A program made the translations under genes and the position numbers. Below are positions 35,820-47,044 of a stretch of 64,000 nt of DNA, in pieces (position 1 is the stretch's first letter; each line of letters opens with the position of its first letter). Below the pieces are notes generated by a model. It was not told where the DNA came from, ran no database searches, and worked only from the letters and a program-made list of their open reading frames with translations. The stretch spans positions 35,849,453 through 35,913,452 of the forward strand of contig JAOANR010000014.1 of assembly GCA_030278955.1 (NCBI GenBank), written 5' to 3'. This DNA comes from Hygrophila difformis (taxonomy: Eukaryota; Streptophyta; Magnoliopsida; Lamiales; Acanthaceae).

Positions 35820-37312
35820 TGGTCCATAAATGAGACGATTCTTACGCTTCTCCTAGGGTTTCGTTTCGGATGCCGATCATCTCGCTAGCTTTGGATTTTT
35901 ATTCGAGGATCTAAGCCGCATTCTCCACAGGATCACTGATATACATCGTTTTTTTTCGTATAGTCGCACTGTATTTTTGTGATTTGGATCTGAAGGGAAG
36001 AATCTACGGGAAAAAATTGGAGATCGTGAATTGAAGAGCATCGAAGGATGCATTCGGTGCCTTCCAAGAGTTTGCTGCTGTTCACGCGCCCGCACGGGAC
36101 ATCTTTCTATGGCGGCTCGTCGTCTCATCGCCTGAAGCATCTTCAGAAAAGCGATCGGCGTGGTAATCTTAGTAGTTAACGTTTTGCCATAAATTTTAGT
36201 TTCGTCTTAGGATCGATTTGGTTGATCGAGGTATTTTCTGGTCAATTTCCGGCGAGAAGTGATATCGGTGAATTTGGCGGTGAATCCGATAATAGATTTG
36301 GACATTGAGAATCGAGATACCCGTGTTAGGATTTTCTTTGATTGGATATTTCTTCTGAGTATTGGATAGGAACATTTGTTGCAAGGCTGCTTGAGTCAAT
36401 ACAGGTATTTGAGCTTATTTATGTTGATGCTTTCCGTTTTCTATTGTTCATTTGTTGAATGAATTCTTTTAGTTTGTGTCATTCTCAATCTGTTGATTTT
36501 TGTGGTATTCTGATTGATTATTGATTCTTTTTAATTGTTATTTATTTATTTAAGTATAAATAATCATATATTTATTTCTTGACTGTTATTTGGTTCTGCT
36601 TGTGTGGACGAGATCTTGCTATTTCTGCGAGGAGGACAAAATATCAATTAATTTGAATATCTTAGATAAATATAAATGTTGACATTTGTGATTAATAAGG
36701 ACGTCAGGATATGGAGTGGATAAAGAGCACATATATTTATTGGGGTATAAAAATAATTGGTGTAGTGGGATTTAACCTTGTTTTCGAAAGAGCATAATAT
36801 GATCAATCATGTTGGTGTAAGTTCATTAATTTTAAACCCGTTGCTAATCAATATAATCCTGAGATCATTTATTTGTCACCAAATAAATGGAGCGCTACCT
36901 TTCAAAAACAAATAAATAGTACTAAATAAATGGAACATAGCCTTTATAGCTGCAGGATGTTCTAAGGCATGCGTGGCATGAGTGGATTTCAGTTGATTCT
37001 CTATACCATTATGTTGATGTCATGTATTTCAATCCTCCACAATTTTAGTCTCCAGTCCCCACCCTCCTTATATTACATATGATTTGCCTGATTGCTCTCT
37101 TGCCTATGGAATGAATTAGACCGTTTTATGATCTTTTAGTGAAGAAGCAATCACACTTTGTTGTTACTAAATTTGCTTTCATATTCTTTAGCCCAAGGTT
37201 ATATGGATATAGTTGGGTTCTCCATCTCTGAAGTGGTTGCACTGTTCCATATTTTTGTAACTAATTCTTTCTAGTTTATTTACAGCACTTCTCTGTGATT
37301 GTTCGGCTGTAG
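35820..37312 (+). other. 5'UTR exon and long 5'UTR intron of the 37313 gene
   Basis: From about 35820 the sequence looks like a leader: balanced composition and splice sites. A donor at 36405 follows tcaatacag. A matching acceptor, ttatttacag, ends at 37284, so the leader resumes at 37285, 28 bases before the start codon. An earlier donor (ggcgtg then gtaatc, 36162) is an alternative. The 36180-37280 stretch is otherwise AT-rich intron. Confidence 0.45.
36048..36179 (+). CDS. Upstream ORF of 43 codons in the 5' leader
   Basis: ATG at 36048 (context aggATGc) opens a frame reading MHSVPSKSLLLFTRPHGTSF and ending GNLSS at TAA 36177. It is unusually long and serine/histidine-rich for a chance frame in a leader. 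The main start codon lies over 1 kb downstream in genomic DNA, after the leader intron. If conserved it could be a peptide-type uORF repressing translation of the main ORF. I have no homology evidence; it could be fortuitous. Confidence 0.35.
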   Translation: MHSVPSKSLLLFTRPHGTSFYGGSSSHRLKHLQKSDRRGNLSS

Positions 37313-38853
37313 ATGGAAGTTTGTGTTTCTCATAAGTCAGATTGTCTGGATATCAGCAGTTGCATTGGGTCTGCGGCGGACCCACAGAATCCAATTCAGT
37401 ATAGCACTGGAGAACTTTCTCTGCGAGATCTCAAAACATGTTTGACAGAATTAGTGATTATTGAAGATAGGAAGATATTGAACAGTGGTTTCGAACCATC
37501 TCCAAATAAGATTGATTTAAACAATGAGGTGAGCAAATATGGAAATATTGGTTTAGATAAGATTACATTTGATGATTCAGCTTCTGATAAATGCTTGAGC
37601 AAATCTGCCACATTTCCACCTCCTGGGCTGAAATCATCTGAAGCCCTTCTTTCGGGCGATACTGGAAAGCATGAAGAAGATATACATGCTGAAGCTTCTG
37701 AACTGAATCGTTGTACCAAAACTTCTGATCAGTGTTATTCACGATCCATATCACTGCCTGTAAGTTTTTTACTCCAGAATGATGCTTTAGCATCACCGCT
37801 GTTAGTATTTTATTGACATTGGATTGGTTCGCTTAGGTAGAAACATAGAATTAGACTGCTGGATTCTTATCTTGGTTGGACCAAAAATTGTGCATCTGAG
37901 GGATTTCATACCTAATTAATAATTTTGGCCAAACAACCCCTGTGGTGAAGTTCACATCTAGTTCTAAATGAGGATACCACATATATATAGATAGAACCAA
38001 TAGGCTTATCGATTGGACTAGAAATCAAGGGCTCGTGGTTTGTTTTTTTTAAAATGCTGCATAATGTGCAACATGCAAATTCTCCTAGAGATGTTGTATT
38101 CATGCATGTTTGAATGCAATGCCTTATTTTTGCTTGTCAGAGTTATTCATATTTCTCTTGCTGATTTCATCTTATGAGATATTTAGAGGTTCACCCAGTA
38201 CATTTGCATCGGGTTTGCTCCTACACGATGCAGGCAAGCAAAACATTTGGGTTTTACTTTCCGATTTCTAATTGCGCACTTTCCATTGAAACTGATGTTC
38301 TTGAATTTCCCCTTTTAGTAGGTTGCCAGTTCTGAATTTACCAATTCCCAGTCACAAGGGTCTAACTTATGTTGGCCCGATCATGATCTGTGCTTCTATT
38401 TTTGCTTAATCTTGTTGATGTCAGATTCCCTCGAAGCTTGTATCTGCTATCAAAGGCAGCCGTGAAAAACACGGTATACCACCCAAGAAGCTGTCCGTGT
38501 CCTGGGCCCCTGATGTGTACGATCCAATTCCAACATCCGTATCCCATGTTCCGTCGAATAGAAGTCAACGGAATCTCATCTACGGAAAGAAGTCTGGGAA
38601 GCACAAGCATAAGGGTCGCAGCAAATCTTCACAAGGCAGCAGCAAGGGCAAAGAGAAGAAACAAAGCCGTAGAACTGGCAGGAGTTCTGGTAAGTTTGTT
38701 CCCTTTCATGAGATCGCTGGAGTTGATAGTTTTGGCGAGCCTCGGCCAGGCAGTGTGGGTTTTGATGCCGGTAGCCCAGAACTCTTCTGTGGAAGCAGTT
38801 TCTTGAAGACGTCGGTTGGAAAGCTGCACTTTCCTGTTGCAGAAGCTACATGA
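37313..38853 (+). CDS. Conserved-looking plant protein of unknown function, two coding exons
   Basis: Exon 1 is 37313-37759 (149 codons) and exon 2 is 38425-38853 (142 codons plus stop), joined in phase 0 by a GT-AG intron, giving 291 residues. A TAG directly precedes the ATG in frame, fixing the start. The N-terminal half is acidic and serine-rich without a domain I recognise. Exon 2 carries KKLSVSWAPDVYDPIPTS (about 170-187) and a strongly basic tract (about 202-240, GKKSGKHKHKGRSK...KEKKQSRRTGR) that looks like a nuclear localisation or nucleic-acid-binding region. The end is LFCGSSFLKTSVGKLHFPV. The style matches an uncharacterised plant family, but I assign no function. A MULE ends about 110-150 bp before the presumed transcript start. 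Confidence 0.8.
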
Positions 38854-39525
38854 GAGCGTACGGATGTTGTGCTGTGGAGTTGAGTTTCAGCAATCAGCAG
38901 TGTAAATAAATAAGCAGAGGTGTGAGATATTGTTGGTTTGGTAAGGAGGATGGAGTGGGTGTGTGTGTGTTTGCAATTTTATTTCATTATAGTACTACTA
39001 CTACTACTACTACTTTGTTTTCATTTCCTGAATTACATCCTTTGGAGTTTGGACTCTGTAACTTTTGCTTGCTTTATTGATGCGTGTGAATTGTTCTCTG
39101 TTTGGAGGGTGGGTAGGGCCAGGGGGTTTAGGGCTATAAATGAGTCCAGTTGTGCCGAGCAAAGAGGTACTCTACCTCGATCCACCTACAACAGTCAATA
39201 GATACTTAGATTTCAGCTCGAATTAGTAGTTCGAATTTAAATTCTAACTTGAACTAGTAAAAATATTTACATTCAAGCTTGTGCTTCTTTGGTTTATGGC
39301 ATTTCATATATATAGGATATATTAGTAGTATTAATTATTAATTAATTATTTTAAAAACCAATACTTATAAGAAAGACACGGTCAAAAGTTTAAGATTAGG
39401 TCTAAGTTGCACTTTTTAATTTAAAAAACACTTTTAAAGTGGTTTTCAATTTATAACTATTTTACTTTTAATGAAAATAATACTCCATTCTGTCTCATTT
39501 TTTTTTTTTCTCGTTTTGATTTATA
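38854..39525. other. 3'UTR and downstream spacer
   Basis: The 3'UTR runs from the stop at 38853 through a (gt)n run near 38957 and a (cta)n run at 38992-39013. Beyond that is AT-rich DNA without a gene. Confidence 0.4.
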
Positions 39526-39786
39526 CTTCCTCCGTTGTTAAAAGATTGCTACATTTATAACTGTGGCAATGTTCACACAAAAACGCTTTCACTTAAAATT
39601 TTATTATAGTTATACAAGTTAAAATATAGTCAAGTGTGATCTTGTTACATTCGTTTCGCATTGTAGTTTTTAGATATCGAATTTTTAGAAATTTTACTTA
39701 TATCGAAGTTGAGTTATTAATTGTTTAAAATGTGCATTGGACTGCGTGCTGGGTGGATCCGTAGCAAACAATAAAAACAGAGGAAG
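39526..39786. mobile_element. Stowaway MITE
   Basis: It begins cttcctccgttgtt and ends with the complementary aacagaggaag. TA flanks at 39524-39525 and 39787-39788. It contains the family core in reverse (agtcaagtgtgatcttg). Confidence 0.8.
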
Positions 39787-39926
39787 TATAACAAATGAAG
39801 GTTTAGGGTACATGCACTGTTTATAACAGCATGTCCAGGTGCAGGAAGTGATGAAATAATGTGTAGGCCTCGTAAAGTGAAGTAATGTATAGGCCTCGTA
39901 AAATGATTTTTATAGATGGTAGATTA

Positions 39927-39929
<3 letters not shown>

Positions 39930-39969
<40 letters not shown>

Positions 39970-39970
39970 T
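39930..39970. repeat. (ATT)n microsatellite
   Basis: About 13 trinucleotide units; the poly-tyrosine frame across it is an artefact. Confidence 0.95.
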
Positions 39971-40198
39971 TGTTCATCACCTCCATCATTCACTTTTTAT
40001 ACTCACACATCAGTCTATGCACATGAGCACCACTTCCTTATTTGTATGTAGTGAACTAAATTTTGTGCATAAAAGAAAGTATTCACTTTTATCTGACGAA
40101 AAAAATCCAAAGCATTATGACAACTCTCTTTTCATTTCTTTTATCTTAAAGTAATTTAATAACATTCAAGTGCGTTTTTCCCCACTAATCTTGAAATA

Positions 40199-40458
40199 CT
40201 TCTTCGGTTTCTATAGGTTTGCGACATGGATGGTTTTTTTACACTATTCACAGTTTAGCTTTGTCTCAAATTTTTATCACAGTTATTGAAGAAAAAATAT
40301 AGTCAAGTGAGATCTTGTGAGATTCGTCTAAACTTGTAGTTTAAGAATATGAACTTTTAAAAAAAAATTAATTATATAATTTAAGTAATTAATCATTGAA
40401 AATGTGCATCGACATGCATGACCGTTCCCAATGGTACAAACCCGAAAAACGGAGGGAG
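40199..40458. mobile_element. Stowaway MITE followed by a truncated sister copy
   Basis: The full copy begins cttcttcggtttc and ends aaaaacggagggag, bounded by TA (40197-40198 and 40459-40460). A second, 3'-truncated copy follows directly at about 40471-40640, starting cttcctccatatttt and sharing agtcaagtgagatctt. Confidence 0.75.
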
Positions 40459-40651
40459 TACTTATTATATACTTCCTCCATATTTTATTAATGTTAACAA
40501 TTGCATAGTAAACACTATTTATTAAGTAACTTTTGATTCGATTTTTTACACAGTTACATAAGATAAAACATAGTCAAGTGAGATCTTCTTAGATTCGTCT
40601 AATCACGTAGTTTTATAAATTAAAGTTTTATAATTTTTTATTTTATAAAAG

Positions 40652-41785
40652 AGATAAAGAATTTTTTAGGCCATCAATAGACAGGTAATTCACTTTTGGG
40701 CCAATAAAGATTGAATTATGAAATTAGGCCACCAATAGGCATTCGAGCCGGTTTTATAGGCCAAATTGACCAAGTCAATGCCACAAAGGGCCGCGTGTGT
40801 GTCACGCGCTACCACTCTTCACGTGATGGCCTAAAAGCGGAAATTGTCTCATGTTAGTGGCCTATTTTAGTTTTTATTTTATTTATTTTATTTTTTTTAC
40901 TTTTTTTAAAATTAAAATAAATAGTACTCTATCGGACAATTATCCAACCATGATCTCGAGACCAACTACTAAAATAAAGCTGCTCATTTTGGCACACAAT
41001 ATGTGCATTTCCATCAGAGACTTGTCAAGTTTCTTCTGATCTTTAATTTTATTTCACTTTCCTTGGTGGGTAGAGAACACCTATTTATCTGTTTCCATTT
41101 ATTTTTTATTAAATTTTTACTACTTATTTTATTATATTTCATTTAATATAAATATGATAAATGGTGGGTAGAGAACCCTTTTTTTTGCCGAACAACCTAT
41201 AAAGGGTGGTGGGAGCCCATGTCAGAAAAAAAGGAAGGGATAAGGGCGGGGTGAGGAATCGAACCCCAAACATATAAGTTGAGAGTCGAGGGACTTGACC
41301 ACTAGGGTAAGTTTCCATCTCCTTTAATATAAATGAATTCATTCAAATTAATTTATCTTTTAGATTTAATTTATTTAATTTTATTTTATGTTATACTATA
41401 ATTTAATTCTTGAAGTTATTATTATTATTAATACAAATAAATTTATTTATTAATTTGTCTTTTTTTTACATTTTCAATATATATTTATTTTATTTTTATT
41501 TTAATGAATATTTATTTCGTGTTGAGGTATTTTGAGCACGGTATTTTATGTGTTCATAGACAGTATTTAATGTAGGATATATTAGTATTTGATGCGGTAG
41601 ATTTGGTGATTAATATTTATTATTACTATAATGAAAACGAGACAAAAATGTTGGAACAGAGAAAAAGGGAAAGTGAGGCAAAAATAATGGAACGAATGGA
41701 GTAGTATTTATTTAAATTACAAAAAAGTAAAACAGGCCACTAAAAGGAAACAATTTCCATATTTGAGCCATCGCGTGGTGAGTGG
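40652..41785. repeat. Inverted repeat pair around a 0.85-kb AT-rich core
   Basis: The left segment ending about 40870 (with ggaaattgtctc and gttagtggcctattttag) is mirrored by 41725-41785 (aacaggccactaaaagg, then aacaatttcc and gagccatcgcgtgg). The arms are imperfect. They could be ends of a Mutator-type element or two independent insertions. No clear target duplication was found. A SINE lies between them. Confidence 0.35.
41154..41322 (-). mobile_element. tRNA-derived SINE (copy 2)
   Basis: On the minus strand it starts GGAGATGGAAACTTACCC. It carries an A box TAGTGGTCAAG (41304-41294) and a B box GGTTCGATTCC (41265-41255), followed by an A run near 41180. A 12-bp direct repeat, tttaatataaat, flanks it (41142-41153 and 41323-41334). 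The 5' end, boxes and the cactagggtaag junction match the copy at 27635, so both belong to one family. Confidence 0.85.
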
Positions 41786-41814
41786 ATTACATGCGGCCCG
41801 TTTTTTGCTCTTCA

Positions 41815-42486
41815 GCAATGAAAAAACTCAGGAAGAAGATCTTGCTGAAGAGCAAAAAAGATTGGATGATGAGATGGAAAAGAGAAGAAGAAGAGTGCAA
41901 GAATGGCAGGAGCTAAGAAGGAAGAAGGAGGAATCTGAACAGAAAAACTTGGGGTTCCAGAAACGGCTGAACCCAAATCTGGCAAGACATGGACCCTGGA
42001 GGGGGAGTCTGATGATGAAGATGTTGGTCCTGATGGAAAATCAGCTATGAACGTGGATGCAGATGAGGATGAAACTGGAAAGCCCATTGGTGAGGAGGGA
42101 AATGGCATGCTTATTGATTCTGACAATGCAGCAGTTCCTGCTTTAGAGAATGGTGGCGATCAGGCTGATGCTGAGGATGAAATTGATCCATTAGATGCAT
42201 TTATGATTTTTATGGTCTTGCCTTAAGTTGAGAAGCTGAACAGTGGCTTACCCACTGGTGCAAATGAATCTGGGCCTGAAATTGCCCAAGAAAATGGTAA
42301 GAGAAACCTGGAGCAGTCCAAAAAGGGCACCACTAGAAAATCCATGGGAAGGATTATTCCTGGGGAGGACTTTGATTCAGATTATGGGGATCTTGAAAAT
42401 GATGACAACCCCGAAGAGGATAAGGATGACGAAGAATTCATGAAACAGGTGAAAAAAACCAAAGTTGAGAAGCTTTCTATAATGGT
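41815..42486 (+). pseudogene. RH42: Fragment of DEAD-box RNA helicase 42 (PRP5-like), broken
   Basis: RH42/PRP5 proteins act in pre-spliceosome assembly. Only the charged region N-terminal to the helicase core is present. The first frame reads EEQKRLDDEMEKRRRRVQEW then QELRRKKEE. After a one-base shift near 41950 comes PKSGKTWTLEGESDDED, later DAEDEIDPLDAFM and MVLP. A stop (TAA where GAA is expected) follows at about 42223-42225, then VEKLNS, GRIIPGEDFDSDYGDLEN and DEEFMKQVKKTKVEKLS. Similarity ends abruptly at about 42486. No helicase motif is left and no intron is visible within this piece. It is a dead gene fragment, probably transposon-carried. Confidence 0.85.
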
Positions 42487-42574
42487 ACTATACTAATATC
42501 AATCATAAAGATCATTAATGCAACAACTTAGCACGAAACAATAGTATTATTTCAAACACCAATGACTGCTACAT

Positions 42575-42916
42575 CTATCAAGTCTAACTTGGGTAAGCAG
42601 ACTGTCATCGGTTGGAAGCTTGAGATCGTCCTTAGTGCGTACGTACAAAGCCATCCTCAGAGATGTCGATGAGCTGATAATCAGTGCGGTTAACACGGGG
42701 AACCTGAATTTCAATTTAAAGATATTATTAGGAGATGAAATAACTGGGGCAGATATTAATTGATTTATGATGAATTATATGAGAATGTGCTCAGACCACA
42801 GTTGCGGGAAGAGGGCACAATATCTTCAAGCTTCTTCCCTGCGAAGATGTCAAATGCAACAAAGTGACATTTAGCATGGCCGCGCTTCCCAGTTTTCGAG
42901 GAGGAACTTCGACAAC
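42575..42916 (-). pseudogene. EIF5A: eIF5A fragment with retained intron, broken
   Basis: eIF5A is the hypusinated translation elongation factor. Minus-strand exon 42916-42797 encodes (with one base lost near its start) [20 protein letters not shown] then [14 protein letters not shown], which includes the hypusine-site context TGKxGHA. After a GT-AG intron, exon 42703-about 42585 gives VPRVNRTDYQLIDISEDGFV. A deletion and a stop then precede TKDDLKLPTDDSLLTQ. The first exon and the C-terminus are missing. Retained intron boundaries show a DNA-level copy, not a retrocopy. It sits about 90 bp from the RH42 fragment in opposite orientation. Confidence 0.88.
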
Positions 42917-43484
42917 CTAAAACAATAGGAAATCACTGTATTGTAAGCGACTAAGGCTGAAGTTGGATCAACAAAAAACAATTTCAATAGTAACATGTAC
43001 AGATTTAACAATTATCTAGGGTCTTTCATTGACAGACCAGCAAAACGTGGATCAAACACTTTAAAATTAAGCAGTCCTTCAAGAAAAAAAGGAACTACTT
43101 GAAGCTTACATACAGTACTAACAAGTAACAAATATACAACAGAACAGAAGAAATCAGACGCAAAGAGATAAATCGAGATTCAGGAAAGTGTTACTTTTTA
43201 CATAATTACATAAAGTAAAGCATAGATAAATAGCAGCCAAAGTAAAAACAAAATCCAATCAATACAGATCTCACCTAGAAAATCACATATAATCACTCAG
43301 ATCAGATTCGAATAAATAATTTCACCAACATAATCATATAATTTAAAAAAGAAAAAACAAAACAAAACAGAACAAAACGAAACCCGCTGAAATCAAATAA
43401 ATTCACACACATAATTTCAACAACGGATCGCAGATTGCAGAAGCACATATACTCTCAAACAAACCGAAAAAAAAGAATTAGAAA

Positions 43485-44073
43485 ATTGTATACCTCAATT
43501 ACACCAGTGGAGCAAAACCCTAAGGGGTCCGTGCAAATAAATGGAAGCCCGATTACAAGGAGAAACAACAATAATCCAGTAGGTGGAGAACTGCCATCCT
43601 CCCCGTTGTCCCTTTTTCAGCGCAGACAGTAGAATCCAATGCGGGGGAGGACTGGAATCAGAAATGGAGAAAACGGGTTGGTAGAGAAATGGAAACCAGC
43701 GTCCGGTGGCTACGAAATCGATCGAGCAGCAATGGCGAGGGAAGGAAGAGCCAGCGTGAAGTGGCAGTGCGGAAGGAGGACGATTACGGGGACGGAGGAA
43801 CAAGCGAGGGAAGGAAGAACCGGTGCGGAAGGAGGACGATTACGGGGACGGGAATGCTTCGACGAACGAGAGAATTTGCGAATGGATAACTCGATCAAAC
43901 TCGAAGTGAATATAATAGAATTTTGATCTAATGGCCAGAATTTCATTTCACCTGTAATCAACGACCAAAATCAATTGAGAAATCAAGGGGCACGATTAAA
44001 ATTGAATTATGTTCGACGGTGGAGAATTCAATTGGAGTTTGGAAGCTCCTCTTATATAATATAGAGATAGAGA
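43485..44073 (-). other. GC-rich segment with Helitron-like 5' terminus
   Basis: On the minus strand the sequence beginning at 44073 reads TCTCTATCTCTATATTATA, preceded by A. It continues through aagaggagctt, which resembles the 5' ends of plant Helitrons. It leads towards the eIF5A and RH42 fragments. Within it (43640-43860) is a GC-rich purine tract with a 56-bp-period partial duplication (tgcggaaggaggacgatta at 43768 and 43824). I could not find the partner 3' end, so the element is unproven. Confidence 0.35.
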
Positions 44074-44473
44074 TACACTTCTATTAATTAGATAGAATTC
44101 TGCTTAATAAAGTTGAATATCCAAGCCAAGGTTGTTTAGATCGGAATCCTATATGAGATCGTTTTTATCTTTGCAAGATCGAAATCGTATGATCGAATCG
44201 AGATCCTAAGATCTTATGAAATTATAATAATGGATGAAATTAATTATGCATACTAACAAGTAAAAATAATAATTTAAGACAATACAATACAAAAATATTA
44301 TAGTTAAATATAAAAGCTTTGCATAGACATGCATATTGCATTTTTTTTACACATCACACATAAGGAATACAAGTTCTTAAGTTTAAAATTAAAACAAAAA
44401 ATGTACTTTAGAGCCATTAAGAGTAATCTCAAATCATAAAATCATACAAAGATTTTATGTGTTTAAGTGTATA

Positions 44474-44500
44474 CTAGATTTTTTCGCACGCTACGCACGG
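44474..44500 (-). other. Helitron-like 3' terminus
   Basis: Read on the minus strand, the stretch ends ...cccgtgcgtagcgtgcga, then six T-complement bases and CTAG followed by T. A GC-rich imperfect hairpin just before CTAG-T is typical of Helitron 3' ends. The body would lie to the right (44500 onward), where no 5' end is evident. Confidence 0.35.
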
Positions 44501-44792
44501 GTGTTAAACTAATATGACGATATAAAATGAGAATATAGTTTTTTTTGAATTACATGATATTCAAAATCTTTTGCTTAAATAGTGGTTGAAATGCATGCAA
44601 TGAAAAATTAAAAGAAAAATAAAACAGATAATAAGATGAATGAAGGAAATTCAAACCCATGTGGAAATAATATAAAATAATTTTTTTTACTGTTAAAAAA
44701 TTATATATATATATAGTTTTCTTTCATATCTAAAATGATGAGAGCAAGTGGAAAATAAATACCCTTAACTATTCAACATTAGAAAAAATTAC

Positions 44793-44997
44793 TCCATCCG
44801 TCCCACTAATTTTGTCTCACTTTTCTTTTTGGTCCGCCCCACTATAATTGTCACATTTCACTTTTTAAACAAACATACTCCATAAACATTAACTAAAACA
44901 TCGCATCAACTAATTACTCCGCTTTATCACAATAAACTATTATACCGAAAATACCGTGTCCAAAAATTTTGGACAATGTTACCGGAACTGATTGAGT
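44793..44997. mobile_element. Degenerate Stowaway-like MITE
   Basis: The left end ctccatccgtcccact is typical, and gtccgccccacta follows. The right end (ggaactgattgagta) is only weakly complementary. TA occurs on both sides. Confidence 0.45.
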
Positions 44998-44999
44998 AT

Positions 45000-46020
45000 A
45001 TTTTGCATTACTAAGGTTCTAAAAAAATATTAGTTTTACTCCCTAATATGTTGTACATTTTTACTATTATCCCTAAAGTTTTTTTTTTAAAAAAAAATTA
45101 TTTATACCTTTTTGTTATCTTTTCATCATTTAAAACTTATAATATATTTTAAATTTTTGTTGTGATTAATTTTTATGGACTAATCCATAACTTTATAAAA
45201 TAAATTTTAATTATAATTACGTTTTGATTATCTGTGTTTTTTTAAATATTATTTTTGTCCATAATATCTTCTCAATTTTTTCTTTTCCATATTGATTATG
45301 AAAAAAATTTGGTAGTTAATATTTTCATTTAATTTAATTAAGTTTTTATTACTTTTTAATTCATTATTATTCTAAGCCTTAAAATTGAATTTATACTCTG
45401 ATACCAAGTTTTTTGGGGCATGTTTGGCACGGTGTATAGTATTAAGGTGTATTATATTATTTAATACAGATGTATTGTACTATGATGTATTGTTTAAAAT
45501 TAATGTTATACAGTGTTTGGTGGCACACTGTATTATAATTATACAGTGTTTGATGCTAATATATTGTATTGTACTTGTATTATTTTTATGGTATTATTGA
45601 ATGGATTAAATTATTTAAACAATGTTTATATTTTCAAATATTTATGATTCATAGAAAATATTTATTTCGAAAATTAAAATTAATCTAATTATTTTCTTAA
45701 CTAATTTAGATAAATTAATTAGTCAATGTTAATTTGTTACCGTTGCAGGAATATTAATTCGTTTTTAATTTTCGTTTTTCAGGAATATTACCGTTGCAGA
45801 TTTTTCAAGTGTTAATTTGTTTTTATTGTTCCTAGTAGATTTTATAGATGATTTTATTGTTCCCAGTAGATTTTTGAGGAATATTACCGTTATAGATGAT
45901 TTTTATTGTTTTTATTTGTTTTTATTCGTTTTTAATATAGATGATTTTATTTGATTTTATTACCGTTGCAGATTTTATAGATGATTTTATTGGCAACAAT
46001 TTTCATTATTTTCTTCCTAG
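45000..46020. other. AT-rich intergenic DNA
   Basis: No gene seen. Around 45417-45600 a gtgtttgg(c/t)g, gtattgta and tatacagtg pattern suggests a decayed MITE. At 45740-46010 short repeated words (attaccgttgcaga, gattttattg) form an irregular local repeat. Confidence 0.35.
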
Positions 46021-46900
46021 TAGCCTCCAGCCTTGTCCTTCCCCGCTCGCCTCTGTCAGCGAGTGGGCCAATTAATTCTTCCGCCCTATTTTTCACTCAA
46101 TTCCCCCCTAACCGGCGAGACAACAATTAATCGGCGGCGAACGGCTCGCGTTTTGGAAGACACGATTTTCACTCAATTCCCCCTAACCATTCCGCCCTAC
46201 TATTTTTCTGTGATCTTGAAGGCTAATTGGAAGCCATTGAACGGCGGTGAGTGGGCGGGGGGCGGATATTGTTGGTCTCAGTAATTAGAAGGAGAATTTC
46301 GCGATTTGGTCCAAAGATAGGAAGCGAAATGAGGTATGTTAGGGTTTGCGATTTCCGTTGATTTTTATTTTTTTTTTGCCCTACATACCGCATGCAATTT
46401 CTCCTGTTCTTAAGGGACATTGCTAATGCCATACTTCCTCTCGTATATTTAAGCTAAGCTCACAGACGATGCATTCTCAATCCCCAGTCTCTCTCGCCAC
46501 ACCCCTTGTTCTTCCATCTCTTCCGACAACGGTACACCACGGATAGGTCGGCGATTTGCGGCGTTTAATTGGCCGCGAGTGAGCGGGAAATATTGGGCAA
46601 CTTATTGGCAACAGATTTGGCGAAATATCCCGTGAGAAAGAAGTCGGTGGTATGTCTAGGGTTTTCGATTATGATTTAAATTTATGTTATAAACGTATTG
46701 AATTCTATGATATTTCTATATTCTAATTTTCACTTTTAAATTCTTTGTTCTTTGTCTTCATTGATTATCCTTATTTTGCTTATTGTTTTTGTTGCAATTC
46801 TAATTTAGGCAGAAAATCTCCTTCCTGCGCCAGAAGGGATGTTGACATAATAGAATGCTAATCTGGGATTGCTTCTGAAGGTAAAAGGGTGAATTATATG
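46021..46900 (+). other. GC-richer leader-like segment at the start of the gene-fragment tract
   Basis: Composition changes sharply: cggcgagac, gcggcgaacgg and gagtgggc words. A repeated cactcaattcccc...aacc block appears at about 46090 and 46166. A tatatttaag motif at 46443 and a second C/T-rich block with ccggt-type words follow. It resembles promoter plus 5'UTR sequence of a host gene. No ORF is assignable. Confidence 0.3.
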
Positions 46901-47044
46901 ATATTTCTATATTCTATAGTAGCTATAGTAGCTGCCTGATGTTTGACATGTCATTTTCACTTTTAAATTCGGCTGCTATCTTATGTGTTTGGCCAGTTCT
47001 CATTAGGACCTTAATCATAAACATGCTTCAACATGTCAATGCAG

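Noticed and set aside
43485..43961. Arg/Glu-rich ORFs on both strands
   Set aside because: Purine-rich tract with an internal 56-bp-period duplication; no recognisable protein or conserved start.
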